Assembly: GCA_028532985.1 (NCBI GenBank)
Contig: JANCIK010000003.1
Coordinates: forward strand, 2,180,001 to 2,244,000
DNA from: Stropharia rugosoannulata
Taxonomy: Eukaryota > Basidiomycota > Agaricomycetes > Agaricales > Strophariaceae
Length of the DNA: 64,000 nucleotides
Direction of reading: 5' to 3'
Numbering within the stretch: the stretch's first letter is position 1; each line of letters starts with the position of its first letter. Below are positions 56,071-64,000 of this stretch, one piece after another. The position numbers were made by a program, and so were the translations under genes. The notes beneath the pieces were generated by a model. The model was not told the DNA's origin and ran no database searches. It saw nothing but the letters and a program-made list of their open reading frames with translations.

Positions 56071-57551
56071 ATGACCTCGTTCGATACCAAATTTCCTGCG
56101 GACAGCTTGGAATTCTGCCCCCATCCTCAGTTTCACGACATCTTCGTATGCGGCACATATAAACTCCTGGATCAAGAGGTGGCGCTTCCTGAGAGCGATG
56201 GAGACACAACTACTGGACCCTCAAAACCGCCTCAGAAAAGGATCGGGCAATGCCTTACATTTCAGCTGCAACCGAATGGCGAATCTAGCACGGCGTTGTA
56301 CGCTCCTGCACACGTTTCTCTACCGATCGACTGATTATGCTCTCTAGCAAACAGATCCACTCGTTCGACTTGCCTGCTATCTTAGATATCAAGTGGTGCG
56401 CAGACTCCTAGCCAACTACCGCGCGCCAATAACTCTCGTGGAGAAGGTGTCCTGAAACTGCTGCATCACCCCCTTCATTGGCCATCGCAGACTCAGAAGG
56501 AAATATAACTATCCACAGATGGCAGGAGGTTGGTAGCGTTGTACTTATTCTCCTTTCACTAAATTTTATCACCAAATATTTCACAGAATAGCTTTGTACA
56601 GACCGATGCGGTACGCTGTGCCTCCTCGGAAACTTTAGTGCTGTCTATCGATTGGTCTAACCGCCGCTCTGGACAAGCGTAAGTCATTCTATCTATGCAT
56701 AAATTGTCTCTGGAATATTCAAGGCACTATGGTAGCTCTCTAGTTGCGTCGCTTTCTGATGGTAGCCTCTGTGTCTTGAGGCCTACCGAGTCCAGCAAAC
56801 TCACAGTCACAGATACATGGCATGCGCACGACTACGAGCCTTGGGTTGCGGCCTGGAATTACTGGGACACCAATATTATATATTCTGGTACAGTGTCAGT
56901 CTACTTACACTGTGATCTACATTTATCGATTTTGTTCTAACCCAGGCGGAGATGACTTGACATTGAAAGCTTGGGACGTACGACATGGATTTGACAATCC
57001 TGTCTTCGTCAACAAAAGGTTTCTACATCTCTGTATAGTTGTATGGCTGCTGACATTGGTGAATAGATTCGATGCAGGTGTGACGTCCATTCAAAGCCAT
57101 CCTTACATCGAACACCTACTCGCAGTAGGAAGGTAAACTTCGCGGCTTGTCGTGTACATTCATCGTTGTGCTCATAACATACTTGTTCAGCTACAATAAC
57201 AGAGTGAAACTATTTGATACGCGCAAGCTTTCAGTACCCATAACCGAGGCGGATGTCGGCGGTGGAGCTTGGCGCATAAAATGGCATCCCTCAGAATCAC
57301 GTAAACATAATCTCTTAGTCGCGTCTATGCATGACGGTTTCAAAGTAGTACAGTTCGGCTCTACAGAAACGCAAGACAACCAAGCTCCTTGGTCTAGCTT
57401 CCTTGGCACCAACATCATCAACAGAAAGGACGACCATGAGTCAATGGCGTACGGTGCAGACTGGTCATACGCCTCACCTCTTGCGAACGGGCAAAGTATC
57501 GTCGGGGGCTGCTCGTTTTACGACCACAAAATGTCGATCTGGACTGCGTGA
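56071..57551 (+). CDS. DPH7: Diphthine methylesterase DPH7 (WD40 protein)
   Basis: Exons 56071-56297, 56348-56395, 56447-56528, 56587-56678, 56724-56887, 56946-57018, 57067-57132 and 57191-57551 give 370 residues. DPH7 (WDR85, yeast Rrt2) removes the methyl ester from methylated diphthine, the step before final amidation of diphthamide on eEF2. Seen: FDTKFPADSLEFCPHPQF, DIFVCGTYKLLD near the N-terminus (diagnostic), then WD repeats with DGSLCVLRPTE, GGDDLTLKAWDVRHG, RFDAGVTSIQSHPYIEHLLA, SYNNRVKLFDTRKL, GGGAWRIKWHPS, and the C-terminal YGADWSYASP and CSFYDHKMSIW. All intron phases agree. Confidence 0.92.
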
Positions 57552-57675
57552 AGCAGACGAAAAACGAATGCATTAATATATACACCGTTCAAGCAGAAGA
57601 AAGCGTAAAAGCCGATTAAAGTGTGGTATTTAGTTGTATATGTATCCACGTAACTAAAAAGTATAGCAGCAATGA

Positions 57676-59707
57676 TTAAACATTGTCGGATGGGGTATGC
57701 TTCGAGTTTTCTTCGGCGGAGAATGGAGTGGACGGAATGCTAGGTGTTGGGGGAACACTCGGATCGCGTCTTCTGCGTTTCCAGAAACCCGCATTTGGGC
57801 CATTAGTTACAAAAGCAAGTGTCCACCGTGATAATCCGCGTAATGAGTCTGGACGATGCGTGGCAGCGGTCAACAGCGCCGCAAAAGACACGACGAAGGC
57901 CAGCCTATCAAAGGCAAAAAAAAAAATCAGTTTGGCTTGCCAGCAATTTGCCAGACGTATTGCTTACCTTTCAGCAAGCCGAACTCCTCGATGTCCGCTC
58001 TTTACGAGCTTGTCGGGCAAGATAGCGCGGATCGCGCGGGGCAAGACATACAGAGCCATCTCACCTCGACGACGGCCATTCTCTAGCCAAATACTGCTCC
58101 CGCACAAAAGGCAACCGGCCATGACACATCCAAACGGCCCGTCCCAGAAATCATGCGAGATAAAGGGCAGCAGGCGCGCAAGCACCAGTGTTCGCGTGAG
58201 GCACACGGTGTACCAGTAAATTCCGAGGAACGAGGAGAGGAATGATGCGCTGCGGAGAGCACCGAGGAATGTCTCGAGTAGACGATGGGGGCGCAGAAGC
58301 GTTTGCGGACGAGTCAGAAGGACGGGGAAAAAGTGTACCTGTCAGGCGATATACATGCGTTAGTGATCAGTTCGTAGAAAGAACCATGCTCAGGACTGAC
58401 GGGGAGATAAATGGCAAGGGACTCAGAAAATCCCACAAGGGTCCTCAATAGAGCATTCGCAGTGCAGCTACTTTGCAAACCTAAGCTTACACCGACCTGA
58501 CCGTGCAGCAGCTCGCAGGGAATGCCACCTACACCTGGTCGATTGGTATAGCCGAGTTTATTCCACGCCTGATTAGCTTTAGCGCCACCGTACGCCGGGA
58601 CAAGGTTTGGGTCACCCCATGTATGAGGTATTCCCAACTTTCTTGCTGTATCTTGTAGGGTGTGGGCATATTGCGACGATCCGTTAACGTAGGACCAGGT
58701 GCCTTTCCGAAGCTGTTGTAGAATGGATGCAATACCACGATCAAGGTTGGCAAGAGTGTTTATCCATTTCACATACGATCGCGGAAGTCTACTATCATTA
58801 GATGTTGTGAAAGATTATTAGGAAGAGAAAGAATATGCACCTTTGAGGTTCGTAGAAGAAACACCACATTATCCTGCGCAACACCTTGTTAGCCTTGCAC
58901 CTATGTACATAACGACCAGGAATACCTCGCACTACACGCCCAGAACACAAATGCGTCGACCTGCGAAGTCCACATGCGCCGCACCTCGTTCTCTCTCCGG
59001 ATTTTCTCCCTTTCCAACCTATCGCGCACCAACCCCGGCTCCACACCATTCACATGCGACGCCGCGCGCGCGCGCGAACGCACAGGCTTTTGCAGAATAA
59101 ACGTCTGCACGACCGAGTCGACCGCGCGGACTACAAGAAGTAGGGTGAGGTCAAGCGTGCGCGAAGTCGCGTCTAGCGCGTGGGGGGTGCCATGACGCCG
59201 CGCTGCGAGCCGCGCGGTACGCTCACGGCCCGCTTGGATGAGCACGATGCCCGCAGCGGAGGCGATTGCGTTTGAGAGGAAGGTGCGCTGGAAGGGCGTG
59301 AGCGCCAGTAGTCTACCGCGCAGTCTCTCCAGGGCGCGCCGGAGTATGGTAGATGCCCGGGAGGGAGACAAGGGGCCGCTACTGGGCTCTTGCAACTTAT
59401 GGGATTCGAGGAGTGACCAGAGGTACCTCCTGAGCGCCGCGCCGCCGGCTACGGAGAGAGTGATGGCGAACGCAAAGCCGTCGTGGCCCAGCTCCCGTCG
59501 CAGCACGCGCCCAAGAGCCGCTACCGACACCCGAGAGCGAGCTTTTGCATTGAATATGGCGGAGACGAAAGGGGCGAGCGACGGGCCGAGGGAAAGCGAC
59601 AGGGCAAGAGCATAAGTGCGGAGGGCGACTTGTGCAGGATGGGTGGGATCGTCCGAAAGGGTGGGGATGCGGTCAATCCAGGACTGCCGGGGGATGGTGG
59701 CTGCCAT
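57676..59707 (-). CDS. TMEM135-like multi-pass membrane protein
   Basis: Exons 59707-58926, 58873-58841, 58791-58401, 58338-57968 and 57904-57676 give 601 residues. Several hydrophobic segments are visible. The C-terminal half carries PCELLHGQ, then FLGALRSASFLSSFLGIYWYTVC, FGCVMAGCLLCGSSIWLENGRRRGEMALYVLPRAI, a pattern shared with animal TMEM135 and related fungal Tim17-type proteins of mitochondria and peroxisomes. The middle part has SYVKWINTLANLD and WGDPNLVPAYGGAKAN. The N-terminal 260 residues are GC-rich and code for Ala/Leu/Arg-rich segments. The last exon ends in a hydrophilic Pro/Ser tail. Function is unknown; it may act in peroxisome or mitochondrial lipid handling by analogy. Confidence 0.75.
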
Positions 59708-59917
59708 GAGATAAGTTCAGGTATGCATGGTGCTGGTTACTTCAAGTTGACGTCCGCGACCCTCATACATGAGGGGTAGACAGCTGCCAACAACATGTGA
59801 TTGCCACATAATGCCGTACGTACACGGTACTATACTACGCTATTTACAGAGTGGGTATTTCAGATTAGATTAATATACAGACACTGTCCTGCTCATACGT
59901 CTGATTTCGCGCTATGC
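59708..59917. repeat. Short intergenic region with a near-perfect palindrome
   Basis: 210 bp between the two minus-strand genes. It has CCCTCAT-AC-ATGAGGG at 59760-59775, and weaker inverted repeats ATGTG-ATTGC-CACAT and CCGT-ACGTAC-ACGG just after it. No gene was seen. Confidence 0.4.
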
Positions 59918-61358
59918 TTATTCTACCCCCTGCTTGCCGGAGTGCAGCACGGCATTCGATTCGGGATCTTCTGCCAGTTCGTTTACATAACTCCAAAAAT
60001 CAACTTCACTCGCGCCAAGTCCTAATCCCAACCCAATGTTCATCTCTGGCAATACCTTCGCTTGGCCAAGAATTTGCAGAAATACTGCACGCGATTCAGG
60101 AAAGACAAATAGGCGGAGCATATTCTGGCCCTGCAGATGGTCAGCTTCTTTCTTAATCACATTGACAGACGCGTACATGTTTGCGCAGCACGCCCCGGAC
60201 GAGTTCACGCGGAGCAATTGATATCTGTTCCCGTAAAATAGTGTTATCAGCCCCCAATTCTGAAGGCATGGGTTGTTCATCTTCTGTCCATTGTTTATTC
60301 CGTCGCTGTCCAGGAACCTGCAAATTCGCCTGAAGTTCTGGAGGATAAATTCCGAGCCACAATCTCCATAATTCGAGGACCCTTCCATCGCGTCCAAGCG
60401 TCTTTATGAGACGCCGGCAGTGTTCCCAGCTGGTTTCTACATCGTCCAGCCAAACCTCATTCGGGTCTATATCATTCCATGTAATATTTGAGCCAGTCCA
60501 ATTCGTCAAGGCAGACGGTAAGCTTGAAGTCATTGAAAGTCTCTTATTATTCGTCGTAGATGGCGCCAAACTCGGGGCAGTGGACGGCGCAAAAGGATCG
60601 CTGGCCTCTGTCCTAAGCTTCCCAGGTCTCATCATCAAGCGCACCCATCGACGGCGCCTAACCCAGCCACCGGCATTGAATGAACCAATTTGCGCACGCC
60701 AACGGTGTCGACGGAAAAACCAGTTGTACTCGAAGCCATCGTGCTGCACTTCTCCTGTGTCTGTGCGCATATCAATCATCCAGCAACGTGAAACCCAGCG
60801 CCAGTTTCCATCTGGCAGAGGGTAGGTATCAAGGGTGATCGGCGGCTGTTCGGAACGCTTAAGTGATGTATTAGGGAGTGTGAATGGAGATGGATCGGAC
60901 GGCAGAAGAGACAGGCTGGAGTAATAGGGTATAGAAAAGATAGTTATTCTACAAAGACACGTCAGCCTGTATATACATTCCGTAGCATTCAGGACGCACC
61001 CGCGTTGGTTTTCATATAGAATGGCCCATTCGTAGCGGTCTGTGTACTCATCCGCACCCTCGCCGGCGAGAGCAGAGCTGTCCAAGTTTATAGGAGTAAA
61101 GTCATCTGGTATGTCGGTAGCAGTTTGCTGCAGCAATGATGAAGACGAGTTCTGCGAAGGCCGCTGTGATAATGATTGGGAGGAACGAAATTGTTTGGGT
61201 AACGCTAGCAGGGTCGACAGACGTGACTTCTTAGTGAGGCGGGCGTCGGCGCGCTGGCCTGCCTCCGTGTCTTCACGAATGAGTGTTAGAGGAGATGGGA
61301 CATGCAGGTCTGGACTAGTAACGCTGGAAGGAGAAGCAGCGAGAGGGGGGTCCATCAT
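59918..61358 (-). CDS. Dysferlin (DysF) domain protein
   Basis: Exons 61358-61000, 60948-60177 and 60130-59918 give 447 residues (the second Met, at 61355, is an alternative start). A Ser-rich N-terminus is followed by the DysF core: DRYEWAILYENQRGITIFSI (DysF-N), then WRWVSRCWMIDMRTDTGEVQ, HDGFEYNWFFRRHRWRAQIG and GWVRRRRWVRLMMRP (DysF-C). DysF modules occur in Spo73, peroxins Pex23/24/30-type and animal TECPR1; the fungal match with only a DysF unit resembles Spo73/Mug65 proteins. The C-terminal part is helical (LDDVETSWEHCRRLIKTLGR, REQISIAPRELVRGVLRKHG) and it ends with NMLRLFVFPESRAVFLQIL. No membrane helix is obvious. Confidence 0.8.
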
Positions 61359-61609
61359 TCGCTCATGATGGTTGGGTGCAAAGTGTATTTACGTCATACA
61401 TCCGCATCCCATACAGTATACTCAGCTGGTGACTGCCAACAGTAGACTTGTAGACAGCCCGCCGCCGTCTGCCTGAACAATGTCTCCTACAACAGATTTG
61501 CACGAGCGAACATGGCATTGCAACTCGCTTTAGATAGAGACACACATTAACATAACAATTTCAGGATACTCTGGTGAGTTGCCGATTCCATTTACGTCAT
61601 TCGCTAATC

Positions 61610-62446
61610 ATGTCTTTCTTCCGGACCATCCGCATCGCGCGTCCCCGACCTCGCGTCGCCCCCTTTCACCCTCATCGAACACAGCAACATAGGTTTCAAC
61701 CGCAGACAGCTCGTTATCTGTCCACATCTCGGCCGGAAATTGCATGTCCATCATGCGCGCGACCATTACCAACCAACATGCCCGCTTGCACTAACTGCTG
61801 GTCCATTCGCCCACTGCCGCCCAACACCACACACCATGAGTTGTTTAACCTTCCGGAAGAGCCAAATCCCTTCGAGGTGGATCTGTCTGCACTGAAGAGA
61901 CGATTCATTGCAGCGCAGACGTCTTGTCATCCCGACGCATGGGCGACCAAGTCTTCGGTGCGTATTTCGTTTGGATGCTTTGCTGGGCAGGCCGGATACT
62001 CACGTGGTATGCAGAAAGATGGCGACCTTGCTCATGCGCTCTCTTCCCGTCTTAATGAGGCGTACCAAACGTTACTTCGACCGCTGGCGCGTGGAGAATA
62101 CATCTTGTCCCAGCATGGATATAGCGTCTCTGAAAGCGACCAAGTGGAGGATGTAGCATTTATGATGGAAATCATGGAGGCACGGGAAACGATTGACGAG
62201 GCTACTCCAGAAGACACTGAGCACATACAAGAGCTTCTGGCGCGAAACAAAGGTGTGTGTGGGGTAGTACATCCGGGTTTCAATCTGATCTGATGAGCAT
62301 GAGCAGCCAAAATGAAAGAAACGGAGGAGGAAGTGAGACAGGCTGCTGGCAAAAAGGACTGGAAGGAGATGAAGGCGGCGACAATACGTCTGCGATACCT
62401 GAGCGGAATAGCGCGGGCGGGAGAAAAGTGGTTAGATAATGTATGA
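61610..62446 (+). CDS. JAC1: Mitochondrial iron-sulfur co-chaperone HSC20/Jac1
   Basis: Exons 61610-61957, 62015-62252 and 62307-62446 give 241 residues. Jac1 is the J-domain partner of the mitochondrial Hsp70 that releases Fe-S clusters from the scaffold Isu1. The N-terminus is an Arg-rich presequence (FRTIRIARPRPRVAPFHPHR). Next is a zinc-finger-like CPSC...CTNC pair as in animal HSCB and some fungi (baker's yeast Jac1 lacks it). The J domain carries HELFNLPEEPNPFEVDLSAL and the HPD tripeptide in SCHPDAW, followed by SRLNEAYQTLLRPLARGEYI and an HscB C-terminal domain (VAFMMEIMEARETIDEA, WKEMKAATIRLRYLSGI). It is divergent from the DysF gene (251 bp between starts). Confidence 0.93.
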
Positions 62447-62546
62447 TGTCGTTATGCAGAAACATGGAAGTAAAATGTGCCGGGGAATGCCGAGCGGACG
62501 AACATTAATTTTTGGAATTCAACTCCTTGTGTAGAAACAAGCGCCT

Positions 62547-64000
62547 ATGAGATTGGCTCTTCGTCTCCGACATAGGCTTAGCCTCCTCATGCAATCCGAC
62601 CCCGCACGGGCCATATCTGATCTCCACCCCCCTGCGAAGCGCCCCTTCTCCCAGCAGGCCGTAGCCACCGCCCGCGCCCCACCGCCAGCAAAGCTTCCCA
62701 GGACAAATACCGCCTCCGGTGCCCCCGCGCCCTTCAAATCCCCCCAGATGGCCTCCCAATCGTCCCGCAGGCGTGGACCACGCTCTGCAGAGGCTGGTCC
62801 CTCCTCACATTCCTCCCGCAGGTCGCGAGGCGGCGCCAAACAGAAAAAGCCCTCTCAGAAGGACCAACCGCCGAGCAATCTCCTTGATGGACCTTATCGT
62901 ACCCGCAAATACATCGAGCAGGCACACAACAAGTCCCCAATTCCTCTCCCAAAATCTGCCATCGACGCACCTCGGAGTCACCTCAACAATTTCTATTCTT
63001 CAGTCACAGGCAACGTGCCAGACTATGTCACTGTGCAGGGTATCGTAATGGATGGCGAGCGTAAGCAACAGACCCACAGGTAAGTTTATTCCGCTTCTAC
63101 GCGTTCTCTTCTGCTTATACTACCCATCCCTAAGGACGACTGTTGAAATTGACATTCAACCCCGCATTGTGGGTGTCGGGGACCATCCAGAGAAGAAGCA
63201 GTCCGTGCACCTCGCCGCCTTGTCAGCGTGTTATCAACTCCAAGAGCTGGGACTGGTAAATATTCTCCTTTCTCTTGATATTTTTACGCGAATTGACTGT
63301 TGCACAGCTTGATAATCCTAAAAAAATCGCTTCTGTTATCAAACCGGCAAAGGAGGAGTCCACGCAGACCATCCTATCTGATGGGTCGGTCATTACTTAC
63401 GAACAAGCGCGAAGTTTCATGGATTACTACTGCCGGCGCTACAAATTCCCGTCTCCAGATATTGATTTTATCAATATATCAGACCGTTGGGAGGCCATAA
63501 TGACAGTCGATGGCCGCCGCATTGGTTTAGGCTCAGGTTCAAACAAGAAGTCGGCACAAACTGCATGCTACTTGGATGTCACCAAATATTTAGAAAGTTG
63601 CGATCCCGACCTCTGGAAGACGTATTTTGAAGCCAGTAAGACAGGGAAAGATCTGGGTCTTGCTCCTCCAGTATATCTGCGGGCTAGTCATCGTATCGAA
63701 GACGATATCAGCGATCTTGTCGACATCATAAAACATTCAGCCCTCTACAAAAATCGTCCGCAGAAAAATGGTGTTCACAACTCCAATACATCAGACGCTG
63801 CTGCTGCTATGTGGAGTCGTTCAATTGGATTTCGACGGACCGCAACGCTCGCCACAAAATCAAAGCAATTGCAAGACCGTAGGAAGGCTTATCTCGAAAA
63901 CCCGCTTCTTGAAAAGATGCGCAAGACTCGGCAATCGCTACCAGTCTATACAAAAGCCAAAGACGTCTTGTCCCACATCTCGGAGAACGACGTTACAATT
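62547..64000 (+). CDS. DEAH-box helicase with N-terminal dsRNA-binding-like domain (3' part outside window)
   Basis: Exons 62547-63079, 63135-63255 and 63308 to the right edge (partial, about 449 residues so far). After a basic Pro/Ser-rich N-terminus, the protein shows two double-stranded RNA-binding-like segments: HLNNFYSSVTGNVPDYVTVQ with TTVEIDIQPRIVGVGDHPEK, SVHLAALSACYQLQEL, then FMDYYCRRYKFPSPDIDFIN, WEAIMTVDGRRIGLGSGSNK, SAQTACYLDVTKYL. The visible end (LPVYTKAKDVLSHISENDVT) is the linker that directly precedes motif I in DHX29/DHX36-type DEAH helicases. Helicase motifs themselves lie outside the window. The MQSDP at 62592 is an alternative in-frame start. Confidence 0.82.

Noticed and set aside
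62519..62970. Minus-strand frames opposite the DEAH helicase N-terminus
   Set aside because: They are Arg/Gly-rich mirrors of the Pro/Ser-rich coding strand; the plus frame continues into clear dsRNA-binding and helicase-linker motifs.

Overview
This window is nuclear DNA from a filamentous basidiomycete fungus, most likely an Agaricomycete. Evidence: nearly every gene is split by many 45-65 nt GT-AG introns, genes sit close together on both strands, and the products are fungal (Sec9, a GPI2 subunit, a CPL1-like secreted protein, a Yap-type bZIP factor, an SRA-YDG protein, GH16 and PL8 carbohydrate enzymes). I reconstructed 33 protein-coding genes by joining exons in frame. In almost every case the summed exon length is a multiple of three. 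Two genes are cut by the window edges: the PL8-like lyase on the left and the DEAH helicase on the right.

Left third (1-24.5 kb): a secreted PL8-like polysaccharide lyase (partial), the ribosome-biogenesis factor MPP10, a four-pass SUR7/Rim9-like membrane protein, the SNARE Sec9, an SRA-YDG domain protein, a secreted expansin-like protein, an unknown protein divergent from a small Ser/Thr-rich secreted protein, MYG1, a four-pass membrane protein, an MFSD1-like transporter, ribosomal protein L15, a secreted GH16 glucanase-like enzyme and a SurE-like phosphatase.

Middle (24.5-49 kb): a Ras exchange factor with an upstream degenerate Ras-like GTPase domain, APC4, a bZIP factor, the GPI-anchor subunit GPI2, a small SVIP-like p97-binding candidate, an unknown secretory-pathway membrane protein, the dynactin actin-related protein Arp1, ribosomal protein S24, two secreted proteins (one CPL1-like), the PP2A scaffold subunit TPD3 and a glucose-6-phosphate 1-epimerase.

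Right part (49-64 kb): the polymerase zeta catalytic subunit REV3 (about 21 exons), an AGTRAP-like membrane protein, DPH7, a TMEM135-like protein, a DysF-domain protein, the iron-sulfur co-chaperone HSC20/Jac1 and a DEAH-box helicase with an N-terminal dsRNA-binding-like region. Most genes are housekeeping genes with no evident functional cluster. No transposon, CRISPR array, rRNA gene or convincing tRNA was seen.

The most unusual signal is not a gene. From the MYG1 stop codon to about 15797, the sequence is a chain of short inverted repeats placed back to back, several with perfect 8-10 bp arms, 2-5 nt loops and no spacer. Less dense inverted-repeat clusters lie just downstream (15990-16190) and upstream of the epimerase gene (47249-47473).
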